Assembly (NCBI GenBank): GCA_017459925.1
Contig: JAFUCC010000013.1
Location: 1-32,551 of the forward strand
From: Eggerthellaceae bacterium
Lineage (GTDB): Bacteria; Actinomycetota; Coriobacteriia; Coriobacteriales; Eggerthellaceae
Length of the DNA stretch: 32,551 nucleotides
Direction of reading: 5' to 3'
The translations under genes and the position numbers were made by a program. Positions 24,947 through 32,498 of this stretch are shown piece after piece. The notes under the pieces were generated by a model, which did not search any database, had not been told where the DNA came from, and saw only the letters and a list, made by a program, of their open reading frames with translations. Numbering within the stretch: the first letter of the stretch is position 1; each line of letters begins with the position of its first letter.

Positions 24947-25161
24947 AGAGTGTGTCCTGGGCAGGACGCTAAAAGGCCCAGGGAAGCAGCCGGAGATGCG
25001 AACGGGATCGGCATGGAAACTACTCTGACAGTTTCGCACCTCCGGCATGGAAGCGCCTACCGGTTGGCCTACGGTCGCCGATGCACCCTTTCTCCCCGGA
25101 ACCGCGCGCCGCGATCAAGGGGGCCGCGCGGTTTCGGGGGAGGGGGACGGAAGGAGGGGCG
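24947..25161 (+). other. Structured leader before the early operon
   Basis: 215 bases without a convincing gene. It starts with GTCCTG/CAGGAC (24954-24967) and an alternative pairing CCTGGGC (24956-24962) with GCCCAGG (24976-24982), which share bases. A large stem follows at 25094-25139. The paired alternatives could make an attenuator or antitermination target, but no T-run was found after the stems. Confidence 0.4.
25094..25139 (+). other. Large hairpin in the early leader
   Basis: A 15-bp stem, left arm 25094-25108 (CCCCGGAACCGCGCG) and right arm 25125-25139, paired throughout with a single G-U wobble, around a 16-base loop. The stem lies about 23 bases before the next ATG, and the SD (aaggagg) follows it. 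It has no T-run. Suggested roles are RNA-level control or transcript stability; neither is shown. Confidence 0.7.
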
Positions 25162-25302
25162 ATGGCATCGCAGATGGAGCGGATAGAGAAGGTACGCAAG
25201 GAGGACCGGCCGCTCGTCCCGTACTACGAGCGCGCATTCAGGCGGTCGCTCGTCCATGGCATCGCCTCATGGATCGAGCAGGGAAGGCCGCGCAAGAGGT
25301 GA
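25162..25302 (+). CDS. Small basic early protein
   Basis: 46 residues, with ggaaggagg shortly before the ATG. It is strongly basic (MERIEKVRKEDRPLVPYYER, ending RPRKR) and helical. No family is recognised. Its place at the start of the early operon suggests a small regulatory or host-takeover protein. The next gene starts 4 bases later. Confidence 0.6.
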   Translation: MASQMERIEKVRKEDRPLVPYYERAFRRSLVHGIASWIEQGRPRKR

Positions 25303-25306
25303 TCGC

Positions 25307-25705
25307 TTGGCCCGTTGGAGCGAGTTCGAGGAGCGGTATGTGCGCGACCACGCAGGAGAGGGCGCGAAGGCGATCGCCGAGGCGCTCGGCCGGACGGTCG
25401 CCTCGGTGCAGTGGAAGGCATCGAGCATGGGGGTGAGTCTGCTCAAGCGGTGGCTCTGCCCCAGGTGCGGGAGGTACAGCTACCATCCGCCGGCCAAATG
25501 GAGCGGATGGTGCCGAAGATGCTCCGTCGAGCACTCGGCCGACTCGGCGGCGATGAAGAACAGGGAGCTGCGCGCGGAGATCGCGGAGGAAAGGAGGCGG
25601 ATACAGGAATCCGAACGACGGCGGCAGGCGATATACGCCGACACGAGCCGCCGCAAGCGCGAGTTATGCAGATTACGTGAATTACCACAGAGCAATCACA
25701 AGTGA
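25307..25705 (+). CDS. HTH plus zinc-ribbon DNA-binding protein
   Basis: 132 residues from a TTG, chosen because agaggtg lies just upstream and residues before it look unlike the rest. The N-terminal part contains a helix-turn-helix-like stretch (GAKAIAEALGRTVASVQWKA, about 17-36). It is followed by a four-cysteine zinc ribbon (CPRCGRYSYHPPAKWSGWC, then CS) and a basic helical tail rich in Arg. It resembles phage early regulators with SANT/Myb-like helices. Target unknown. Confidence 0.65.
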   Translation: MARWSEFEERYVRDHAGEGAKAIAEALGRTVASVQWKASSMGVSLLKRWLCPRCGRYSYHPPAKWSGWCRRCSVEHSADSAAMKNRELRAEIAEERRRIQESERRRQAIYADTSRRKRELCRLRELPQSNHK

Positions 25706-25718
25706 AGGGTGAACAGGG

Positions 25719-25919
25719 ATGACAAGCAGAAAAAAAGAAGGATCGGCCCGCCGCCAAGCAAACCGATCCGCAAAGCACGCGGCATATAGCCGCAACGCAT
25801 ATCCGATTATAGCAGCTGAAAGGCGCAAGGATGCGCTCCATCTGCTCGAAATGGCGGGCAAGGCGGTCTTGGGCGCTGCGGTGCTCTTCGCCGTCATGTG
25901 GCTCGCCTGCGCATTCTAG
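25719..25919 (+). CDS. Small membrane protein with basic N-terminus
   Basis: 66 residues. The first 40 are strongly basic (KKEGSARRQANRSAKHAAYS). The C-terminus is one hydrophobic helix (MAGKAVLGAAVLFAVMWLAC). It looks like a tail-anchored one-TM protein of the early operon. No family is recognised. An A-rich region precedes the start and the SD is weak (aggg). Confidence 0.55.
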   Translation: MTSRKKEGSARRQANRSAKHAAYSRNAYPIIAAERRKDALHLLEMAGKAVLGAAVLFAVMWLACAF

Positions 25920-25929
25920 GGCGGCGGCC

Positions 25930-26319
25930 ATGATCGACTACGGCGAGAACCCGAGCAACCAGATCCAGCTCCCAGGGCTCGGCCAGGACGGCGAGAGCCT
26001 CATGGAGGAGGCGCGCGCATGGGTAGACGGGCACAAGCGCGATTTCGAGCGGTTCATGCGGCTCGCGCGCCGGCAGATGGCGAGGTCCTCAGACCGCAAG
26101 GCGAGCCCGAACGCCTGCAAGGAGCAGATGCGCGCCGGCATGGACGTGAATTTCAGCTTCGGCGGCGACGGCGCGCTCACATGCGACTAGTCGCGCTGCG
26201 TGAGCATCAAGAACGCATACGCGCCCTGCCTGGCGAGGATCGCCATGGAGCGCGACGAGTCGCTGGACTTCCGCATCAAGAAGAGCAAGGTGGACGGCTA
26301 CACGTCCGCGACGTTATAG
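25930..26319 (+). pseudogene. Conserved early phage protein interrupted by an in-frame TAG
   Basis: Frame +1 from the ATG at 25930 gives 86 residues, then TAG at 26188-26190. The same frame then stays open to the TAG at 26317, adding 42 more residues (SRCVSIKNAYAPCLARIAME, then VDGYTSATL). The pattern KNAYAPCLARIAMERDESLD is one I associate with a known small phage protein family, and it continues the upstream helical domain (SPNACKEQMRAG). The break is a single amber codon, not a frameshift. Other genes here end normally in TAG, so no general recoding is indicated. Either it is broken or it depends on amber readthrough or suppression. Confidence 0.6.
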
Positions 26320-26331
26320 AAAGGGGAGACT

Positions 26332-27633
26332 ATGCTCGAACTGAAAAGGGTGAGGGTGGCGGATATCTATCCGCTCGAGGACGAGTACGGGAACAAGTTC
26401 CTGTCCCGCGATTACAGCCTGGAGGCCAACAAGAAGTACGTGCGCGAGCTCGCAGCCTCCTTCGGCCCGTCGGGGGAGCCCGATGAGCAGGTGAAGCTGA
26501 TCCGCGACGGCGACGTGTACAGGATAAAGGCGGGCAACTCCCGCGTCATGGCCATGCGCGAGCTCGGCACCGAGGAATGCTGGGCGGTGATCGATTCGGA
26601 TGACACGGTGCAGAGCGTGCTCGAGACAACCGTGCGCACGGATGTCAAGAAGACCTACGAGGACATCGAGAAGAGCCGATACATACAGCAGCTGGCCTTG
26701 TTCGGCGACGACCAGTACGTGAGCGAGGTCTCGCGCATCAACATCGAGGATGCCGCCAAGATGCGCCGCGGCCGCGCCCTGGCGGCGGACAAGGCCGATC
26801 AGTACACTCTCGACAGGCTCTACGCCATAGGAGAATTCGAGGGCGACGACGACGCGCTCGAGCAGATCATGGGCGCAAAGGAGACGAACCTCTTAGCCGT
26901 CGTGCATTCGCTGCGGAGCAAGCGCAAGGTCGAGGAGGACAGGGCCGCGTTCATCAGGAAGGCCGAAGACCTCCATATCACAATAGAGCCGAACACGGGG
27001 TTCAACAATGGCCCCATGCGGTATATCTGCACTTGCGAAGACCCGGAGGACATGGCGGCGGACTACATGGCCGCGAGCGTGGACTACAAGGGCATCGTCG
27101 GCGTGATGGGAAACAACTGGAGCGGCGTGTATGTAATGTTCTACGGCGAGCCGCTTTCCGGCGAGACCGAGGAGGATCGCATGCGTGCCGAGCGGAACCG
27201 CATCCTCGACGAGGTGTGCACCTGCGCCGAGGCCATCGACTCCGCGCTCGAGATATTCATAGGTGGGAACCTCGCTCAGGAGGATGGCGGCAGGGCGTCT
27301 ATGCCGGCCCTTTACGAGCACATCGATGCCGCCCTGGTCGACGATTACAACCTCACCGAAGCGTTCGAAAGATTCCCGGAAGTCGCGAAGTGCCATGCCG
27401 GCCCGATCGTCTTCGCGGCCATGTTCTGCAGGCGGTACAACAGCCTCAATAACTACGGCAATTTCATCGCAGGATTCACCGATTCCTGGTATATCGCGGA
27501 CTGCGTGAAGGATTCGGTCGAGTTCATCGACCTTGCGGTCTCCGACGGGATGGATCTCGATGAAGGCGCGGTGGAATTCATCGGCAAGGTGCGCGCCAGG
27601 ATCGAATCGGTCGAGAAGGACGGCGAGGAATGA
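26332..27633 (+). CDS. ParB-like nuclease-domain protein
   Basis: 433 residues, SD aaaggggag. The N-terminal 120 or so residues have a ParB/Srx-like fold signature: VADIYPLEDEYGN, then YRIKAGNSRVMAMRELG (63-79), which contains the phosphate-binding 'xGxxRxxA' type motif. The remaining 300 residues are a helical, acidic domain that I do not recognise. ParB-domain proteins in phages may be CTPase/nuclease or partition factors. There is no ParA homologue in the window, and the next gene is a recombinase overlapping by 4 bases. Confidence 0.78.
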   Translation: MLELKRVRVADIYPLEDEYGNKFLSRDYSLEANKKYVRELAASFGPSGEPDEQVKLIRDGDVYRIKAGNSRVMAMRELGTEECWAVIDSDDTVQSVLETTVRTDVKKTYEDIEKSRYIQQLALFGDDQYVSEVSRINIEDAAKMRRGRALAADKADQYTLDRLYAIGEFEGDDDALEQIMGAKETNLLAVVHSLRSKRKVEEDRAAFIRKAEDLHITIEPNTGFNNGPMRYICTCEDPEDMAADYMAASVDYKGIVGVMGNNWSGVYVMFYGEPLSGETEEDRMRAERNRILDEVCTCAEAIDSALEIFIGGNLAQEDGGRASMPALYEHIDAALVDDYNLTEAFERFPEVAKCHAGPIVFAAMFCRRYNSLNNYGNFIAGFTDSWYIADCVKDSVEFIDLAVSDGMDLDEGAVEFIGKVRARIESVEKDGEE

Positions 27634-28823
27634 AGCCGCTTCTGCTCTCGGACATCAAGCGCCACGATGACGGCACATTCTTCTGCAGGCCGTTCCTCGG
27701 AACCAACGCCGTCGACGGCTCGCAGATAAGGCCGTACAAGCGATTCCCGGAGGCCAAGACGGCCGACGAGGCGTTCGCCATGGCCAAGGAATGGTACTCG
27801 CGGCTCACACCCGTGGGGTGGCTTGCGACATCGATGCGCTTCGGCGATGTGCTCGAGCGGTACATCGACGACCGCTCTTCGAGCTGGGAGCGCAACACCG
27901 TGAAGACATACCGCACGCTCGTGCACGCCTACATCATCCCAACAGCCGGCGGATTGATGGTCGACGAGGTGAAGCCGCGCCATATCAGCGCCCTGTACAA
28001 CGCGCTCATCCTCAAGGGAGGGCGCTCGGGCTCCGGCATATCGCCGAACACGGTCATAACCGTCCACAGGTTCCTCTGCAGGGCTTTCCAGTGGATCGTG
28101 AAGAACGAGATATCGCCGTACAATCCGATGCCCTCGGTGGAGCCGCCCAAGCCGGAGGCCCACGAGGCCACGGCTATCGCGGCCAAGCAGTTCGCGGATA
28201 TCCGCGTGGCCATAGAGCGCATACTGGCCGATCCTGCAACGGATTCGGAATCGATAAGGCGCAGGACGGCGGCGTTCGCCGCATACATGGCCCTTTGGAC
28301 GGGGATGCGCGTCGGCGAAGTGTGCGGATGCCGCGTCCAGGATGTGCACGATGGCATGGTCCACGTCGCCTGCACCGCTATCGAGGCCGATGGCAAGGTG
28401 CTGCTCAGATCGCGCACGAAGGGCGGTAAATCACGCAACGTGAGCATCGGGGAGATGCTCGGGAACGCCGTCGCACGGCATCTGTCATGGCAGGAGGGCT
28501 TCCTGGACGATGCGGTGCTCCATGACCGCCGCAGAGCGATCTGCTGCACCGCATCCGGCGCCGTTTCGCGCCCGACGAAGGTCTCGGGGGAGTTCAAGCG
28601 CATATGCGCTGACGCAGGCATAACGGGCTACTCGTTCCACTCGCTGCGGCATACGCATGCAACGTGGCTGCTCAGCCACGGCATCGACATGAGGACGATA
28701 CAGGAGCGCCTCGGCCATGCGAACGTATCCACGACGCTCGCCCTGTACGCGCATGTGCTGCCAGGGCGGGACAGGGAGGCGGCAGACGCATTCGAGGCAG
28801 CCGTAGAGGAAATGGGGGAATAG
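27630..28823 (+). CDS. Tyrosine recombinase, complete catalytic set
   Basis: 397 residues. The N-terminal part has a SAM-like core-binding domain (TSMRFGDVLERYIDD). The catalytic domain keeps the full set: R227 (TGMRVGE), K264 (RTKGG), H337 and R340 (HSLRHTHATWLL), H363 (LGHANVSTTLALYAHV) and nucleophile Y373. It overlaps the ParB-like gene by 4 bases (ATGA) and is in the early rightward operon, unlike the serine integrase beside the repressor. It might resolve multimers or act in a second integration route. No specific target site is visible. Confidence 0.95.
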   Translation: MKPLLLSDIKRHDDGTFFCRPFLGTNAVDGSQIRPYKRFPEAKTADEAFAMAKEWYSRLTPVGWLATSMRFGDVLERYIDDRSSSWERNTVKTYRTLVHAYIIPTAGGLMVDEVKPRHISALYNALILKGGRSGSGISPNTVITVHRFLCRAFQWIVKNEISPYNPMPSVEPPKPEAHEATAIAAKQFADIRVAIERILADPATDSESIRRRTAAFAAYMALWTGMRVGEVCGCRVQDVHDGMVHVACTAIEADGKVLLRSRTKGGKSRNVSIGEMLGNAVARHLSWQEGFLDDAVLHDRRRAICCTASGAVSRPTKVSGEFKRICADAGITGYSFHSLRHTHATWLLSHGIDMRTIQERLGHANVSTTLALYAHVLPGRDREAADAFEAAVEEMGE

Positions 28824-28825
28824 CC

Positions 28826-29077
28826 GTGGATAAGGCGCTGAAAGACCGCATCGACGATGCATACAGGGCTTTGAGCGAAAGGTGGGCGGAAGAGCTCGAC
28901 AAAGGGCCGAAGGAGGTCCATCGCTACTCGATCTCGTTCACGTGCGACAGGGAGACGTTCGACGCCGTTCTGAGCGCCGTGAAGGGCTTCGTGGTGGGCG
29001 ACAGGACATGGAGGTACGGCAACGACGATGATAAGGGGAAGGGGGTCGAATGGGAGCGAGACCCAGACGGGAAGTGA
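28826..29077 (+). CDS. Early hypothetical protein
   Basis: 83 residues from a GTG, with gggggaa just before it. The sequence is helical then strand-rich (RYSISFTCDRETFDAVLSAV), with an acidic end (DDDKGKGVEWERDPDGK). I do not recognise a family. It overlaps the next gene by 28 bases. Confidence 0.6.
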   Translation: MDKALKDRIDDAYRALSERWAEELDKGPKEVHRYSISFTCDRETFDAVLSAVKGFVVGDRTWRYGNDDDKGKGVEWERDPDGK

Positions 29078-29241
29078 TCGGTCCGTGGGTGATCGTGGTC
29101 GACGCGATGGACTGCCGGACGGCCGAGAGGATAGCCGGATACATGCTCAAAGAGGGTGCAAGCGGCATGTTCTTGACGGGAACGATAGCATCGAAAATGC
29201 AGGAATTGAAGAGGTACAGGAAGGAATTAATGGGCAAATGA
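29050..29241 (+). CDS. Early small hypothetical protein
   Basis: 63 residues, with aaggggaaggggg before the ATG. A strand (PWVIVVDAMDC) is followed by two helices (RTAERIAGYMLKEGASGMF). The fold impression is small alpha/beta. Function unknown. Its end overlaps the replication gene by 4 bases. Confidence 0.55.
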   Translation: MGARPRREVIGPWVIVVDAMDCRTAERIAGYMLKEGASGMFLTGTIASKMQELKRYRKELMGK

Positions 29242-29651
29242 GCAGTCGAAAACCTTGGGCTCCGCTCGACTTCGATTGGTTCGAGGATGAGAAGGTGATG
29301 GAGCTTCGGGCTCGTCTCGGCGTCCGCGGCGAGCTTGCCTGGGCGCGGTTGATCGGCATCTGGGCGGATTTCAGCGGTGCGCGCATCGACCTGAACGCAG
29401 TCGGTACGCGCGCAAAGCTCCGTAGGAAGCTGGAACGCTCCGATAAGCAGATGGAGCAGCTGTTCGAGGAAATGGCGGACATAGGGCTGATCTCCGGGGA
29501 GCTGTGGGAGATGGGCATCGTCACTTGCAACCGCGCGGCGGATGAAGCGCATCGGCGCGAGAAGAGGAGGGAGGGAGGCGCCGCTGGCGGCAAGAAATCC
29601 GGTGCGGCACGTAAGGCAAAGAGCGCAGCCGAAGAAACGAAGGAATCTTAA
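29238..29651 (+). CDS. Replication protein, DnaD/DUF4373-like N-domain
   Basis: 137 residues. The opening PWAPLDFDWFEDEKVMELRA matches the winged-helix N-domain of phage replisome organisers and DUF4373 (Lin1244-type) proteins, which bind origins and load helicase. The C-terminal part is basic (RREKRREGGAAGGKKSGAAR). It ends just before an iteron-like region, the classic arrangement of initiator and origin. No helicase or primase gene is seen, so the phage would need host factors. Confidence 0.7.
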   Translation: MSSRKPWAPLDFDWFEDEKVMELRARLGVRGELAWARLIGIWADFSGARIDLNAVGTRAKLRRKLERSDKQMEQLFEEMADIGLISGELWEMGIVTCNRAADEAHRREKRREGGAAGGKKSGAARKAKSAAEETKES

Positions 29652-29671
29652 AGCTAGCTTCGAGGATGGTT

Positions 29672-29726
29672 GAAGCACGGGTGCGAAGCAACATGTCGAA
29701 GCATTTTACATAACAGTACATAACAG
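29672..29726 (+). repeat. Iteron-like repeats, candidate replication origin
   Basis: GAAGCA occurs at 29672, 29685 and 29698, exactly 13 bp apart. It is followed by two tandem TACATAACAG units (29707-29716 and 29717-29726) in an A+T-rich stretch. GCTTCGA at 29657-29663 is the inverse of TCGAAGC at 29696-29702. The non-coding gap of about 118 bases (29652-29769) follows the putative initiator gene. This fits an iteron-plus-unwinding-element origin, or a set of operators. Confidence 0.55.
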
Positions 29727-29769
29727 AGTAATGGGATGTATCCCAGGTTGGAACAGAAGGGAAGAAACG

Positions 29770-29997
29770 ATGACCGAGTACGGGGCTATCCAGGAGCCGC
29801 TATTCCTGGACGAGAGGAGCCTCGGTCTGCTCAGGAGCGCGGAGGAGATCGTGTACGAGACCGAGTGCACGAACCACTGCGTCTTCTTCCGCGCAGGCAG
29901 GCCGTGCCGCGATTGCGGCGAGTTCGCTCCTGCAGCCAACGGCTACATCGCATGCGACGGTTACCGGCAGCTCGGGGATTTGGAGGTGGTCTGGTGA
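29770..29997 (+). CDS. Cysteine-rich early protein
   Basis: 75 residues, with aaggga upstream. Cysteines cluster in ECTNHCVFFRAGRPCRDCG and near IACDGY, so a zinc-binding site is probable. No family is recognised. It overlaps the next start by 4 bases. Confidence 0.6.
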   Translation: MTEYGAIQEPLFLDERSLGLLRSAEEIVYETECTNHCVFFRAGRPCRDCGEFAPAANGYIACDGYRQLGDLEVVW

Positions 29998-30368
29998 GAA
30001 CGCAGGAGGAGATCAGGCAGAGCATCCGGCTCTCTAACGTGACGGACGGGCACATGGGCGGGTCTGCGACGATCATCCTGCCGTCGGGCTTTTGCGGCTC
30101 GGTCTTCTGGGGCCGCGACGAGGGAGGATGGGAGCATGTGAGCGTTGCGAGCTACAGGCGCAAGAAGATGCCGACCTGGCAGGATATGTGCGATTTGAAG
30201 GATGTCTTCTTCGGACCGGAAGAGGAGGCCGTGCAGATCCATCCCGTCGAATCCGAGTACGTCCATGGAGTCGGAACCCTGGCGAACGGCATCGACAACG
30301 TGCTGCACATCTGGCGCCCGAAGGATGGCGACTGGTCGATCATGAACAGGGGCGATGGCGAATGCTAG
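29994..30368 (+). CDS. DUF7694-like phage protein
   Basis: 124 residues from a GTG. The region HVSVASYRRKKMPTWQDMCD followed by LKDVFFGPEEEAVQIHPVES and then HIWRPKDGDW matches a conserved phage family (DUF7694-like) with invariant Trp and His/Pro residues. No enzymatic role is known to me. Its end overlaps the next small gene by 7 bases. Confidence 0.7.
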   Translation: MRTQEEIRQSIRLSNVTDGHMGGSATIILPSGFCGSVFWGRDEGGWEHVSVASYRRKKMPTWQDMCDLKDVFFGPEEEAVQIHPVESEYVHGVGTLANGIDNVLHIWRPKDGDWSIMNRGDGEC

Positions 30369-30454
30369 TGGTTTCGCACGTGATGATGCTGATGATCGGC
30401 GGAGCCATCGGCGTGATGGTGATGGCGATCCTGATCGGTGGAGGTGACGAATGA
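30362..30454 (+). CDS. Very small membrane peptide, DUF3789-like
   Basis: 30 residues, almost entirely one hydrophobic helix (HVMMLMIGGAIGVMVMAILI) ending in acidic GGGDE. Tiny one-TM proteins of this shape (DUF3789) are common in Gram-positive phage early operons. It overlaps both neighbours. Function unknown. Confidence 0.6.
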   Translation: MLVVSHVMMLMIGGAIGVMVMAILIGGGDE

Positions 30455-30531
30455 GCAAAGGTCAGATAGGGTACCGCGATTTGCTCCTTGACGAGTTGAG
30501 GGCGAATATCGATGGGATGGTGGAGAGATGA
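30451..30531 (+). CDS. Very small hypothetical peptide
   Basis: 26 residues (starts MSKGQIGYRDLLLDELRANI), with ggaggtga upstream and 4-base overlaps with both flanking genes. The tight coupling suggests it is translated. Function unknown. Confidence 0.5.
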   Translation: MSKGQIGYRDLLLDELRANIDGMVER

Positions 30532-31154
30532 GCGATTTCGAGGGTATATATCCGTATGGCTGGCCGAAGCCCGCATGCGACGGTCTTTCGCGCAAGGAGG
30601 TCACATCCCTGCTCGATACCGAGCTTATCAGGATGAAGCTGGAGAAGAAGAACAGCTACAGCTATTGGGCGCATGAGGTTTGGCTCGACCGCTATTGGAA
30701 CGGCCACGCGAAGCGCGTCGATTTCGTCCAATTCGAGCCGAGGGGCGGACAGTCGTACACCGATGGCGCGCACGTGGAGCTCGGCAGGTTCACGTTCTAC
30801 GAAGTGAAGAGCTGCATGGCCGACCTGAGAAGCGGGAACGGCCTCAACTTCGAGGGCGATAGGAACTACCTCGTCGTGCCGGTGGAGCTATGGGAGCCGT
30901 TCAAGGACGAGATTATCGGAACGCCGAACGGCTACGTGGCAAAGCATACGCAGGGGGCGGAATGCCTGCTGTACGGTATCGGCCCCAACGGCAAGCCGAA
31001 GTTCTGGGAGACCTGCATGAACCCGCATCGTGACAGCGAGACCAGGACGCGCAGCGCATCCGAGCTCCTGCTGTGCATGATGCGCGCGATGCTGGCGAAC
31101 AGCGGCATGGCCGATATCAACAGGCACATAGAAAGGATAAGGGAAGAGCAATGA
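30528..31154 (+). CDS. PD-(D/E)xK-like nuclease (MmcB/VRR-NUC-like)
   Basis: 208 residues. A nuclease core is visible: E50 (AHEVW), VDFVQF with D65, and YEVKSCMADL with E92-x-K94. Position and spacing fit the PD-(D/E)xK fold. The stretch FEGDRNYLVVPVELWEPFKD supports this. Such phage proteins probably cut or process DNA, perhaps in replication or recombination. Exact family is uncertain. Confidence 0.65.
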   Translation: MSDFEGIYPYGWPKPACDGLSRKEVTSLLDTELIRMKLEKKNSYSYWAHEVWLDRYWNGHAKRVDFVQFEPRGGQSYTDGAHVELGRFTFYEVKSCMADLRSGNGLNFEGDRNYLVVPVELWEPFKDEIIGTPNGYVAKHTQGAECLLYGIGPNGKPKFWETCMNPHRDSETRTRSASELLLCMMRAMLANSGMADINRHIERIREEQ

Positions 31155-31525
31155 CGTGGAGGATGCTAGACCCGGCAACGGCGCGTATGCATGGCGCCGG
31201 CGGCGCCGAGGATGTGATCCAGGTGGTGTGCGACGGATGCCCGCTCGGGAACCTGGACTTCAAGGATTACCGCTTCTGCGAAGCGCAGGCGGATTACGGG
31301 GTGGCAGGCTACAACGAGTCGATCGAGTACAACGACGAAGGGGATTTCGATGTGCGCTGCCGCATCCGCGCGAACGTCGCGATGATCGCTCCGGAGGACG
31401 TTCAGCCGTGTGGCAAAGAGATGTCACCCTCGCTGCTCGACGAGTACGACGTGTACCACGTATCGGGCCAGGATGCTTGCGGGAAAGAACCCTGCGCGGG
31501 CGCTCCCGCAGAAGATAACAACTGA
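31151..31525 (+). CDS. Cysteine-containing early hypothetical protein
   Basis: 124 residues. Cysteine pairs lie in VCDGCPLGN and RFCEAQ, then VRCRIR and QPCGKE, so a metal site is possible. The end is acidic (PCAGAPAEDNN). No family is recognised. It starts at the previous stop. Confidence 0.55.
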   Translation: MTWRMLDPATARMHGAGGAEDVIQVVCDGCPLGNLDFKDYRFCEAQADYGVAGYNESIEYNDEGDFDVRCRIRANVAMIAPEDVQPCGKEMSPSLLDEYDVYHVSGQDACGKEPCAGAPAEDNN

Positions 31526-31548
31526 TTCTCTATCGGAGGTGAGCGAAA

Positions 31549-32103
31549 ATGATCGATTACAAGCAGATAGCGGTCGAGGCCGTGATCACCCTGTCGGTCG
31601 TTGCCGATTACGAGAGCGGCGACTTCGACAAGCGCCTTGCGGCTAGGGCCAACACCTTGGCCATGAAGCTCGGCATCCTCGATCTGGAGGAGGAGAAGGC
31701 GAAAGCAGTGATGCCGGCGAGGAAGGAGACGGCAAGGAAACCGAAGCCCGTTCCGCTGCCCGCCGGTCCCGAGTTCGATGACGAGCTCAAGGTAACGCTG
31801 AAAAAACCAGATGCAGTGCCGAAGGCCGCGCCAAAAAAAAACAGGGATGACGGAGGCATGAAGGTGACGGTGCTTCAGAAGACCGAGCCCAAGCCGCTGC
31901 CCAACGAGCACCCGCTGAACCTTAAAGGCTCGGGCCGTTCGGCCAAGCCGGCGCTCAGGTTCCGCATGCGGGAGAAGGACGGCGGCACCTGGTTCGAGGG
32001 AACAGCGACGGAGTGCGCCAGGAGATTCTCCGTACAGCCGAGCCTGATCTACAAGTGGGCGAACGGGATGAACTCGCAGAAGTACGACCTGGAGAAGATC
32101 TGA
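31549..32103 (+). CDS. Early protein with C-terminal NUMOD/HTH-like domain
   Basis: 184 residues, with ggaggtga before the ATG. The N-terminal 55 residues are helical (EAVITLSVVADYESGDFDKR). A basic Lys/Pro linker follows (about 55-120). The C-terminal part (TWFEGTATECARRFSVQPSL, then IYKWANG) resembles the helical DNA-recognition motif found in phage-encoded proteins and homing nucleases. It may bind DNA together with the adjacent HNH nuclease, whose ATG shares the last base of its stop. Confidence 0.65.
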   Translation: MIDYKQIAVEAVITLSVVADYESGDFDKRLAARANTLAMKLGILDLEEEKAKAVMPARKETARKPKPVPLPAGPEFDDELKVTLKKPDAVPKAAPKKNRDDGGMKVTVLQKTEPKPLPNEHPLNLKGSGRSAKPALRFRMREKDGGTWFEGTATECARRFSVQPSLIYKWANGMNSQKYDLEKI

Positions 32104-32498
32104 TGGCGCGCTTGAAGTTCTGCCCGTACTGCGGAAGCGCCGTCCCCACCGGCAAGCCCTGCCCGTGCAGGGGCGGGCGCAAGCGCAAGCAGACCGCGGG
32201 GGATGCGACAAGGGGCGCGCGCGAGCCGTGGCGCGCGCATTACAAGACGGCCGAGTACCAGCGAAACCGCCAGGCAGCGATCTCCGCGCAGGCCGGGCGC
32301 TGCAAGGATTGCGGCACGATATGCGCAACCTTCTCGGGCGGGAAATGGACCACTTCCGGGATGGGCGGCGAGGTCGACCACGAGGTTCCCTTGTGCGAGG
32401 GAGGCACGGACGAACCGGAGAACCTTGCGCTCAGATGCAAGCGTTGCCACTCGAGGATCGAGACGAAGCGACGCATAGCGCGCAAGTCCAGAATGTGA
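32103..32498 (+). CDS. HNH endonuclease
   Basis: 131 residues. An N-terminal zinc-binding segment (CPYCGSAVPTGKPCPC) is followed by a basic region. The HNH core is CKDC (67-70), VDHEVPLCEGG (catalytic H93), N107 and CKRCHSR (112-118), with four zinc-binding cysteines. In cos phages such HNH proteins act with the terminase in packaging (HK97 gp74 type). The gene is next to the terminase block if the window is circular, which supports that role. Confidence 0.92.
   Translation: MARLKFCPYCGSAVPTGKPCPCRGGRKRKQTAGDATRGAREPWRAHYKTAEYQRNRQAAISAQAGRCKDCGTICATFSGGKWTTSGMGGEVDHEVPLCEGGTDEPENLALRCKRCHSRIETKRRIARKSRM

Noticed and set aside
24950..25186. Open frame in the early leader
   Set aside because: No SD, Arg/Gly-rich end, and it covers the two hairpins. 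It is better explained as a leader.
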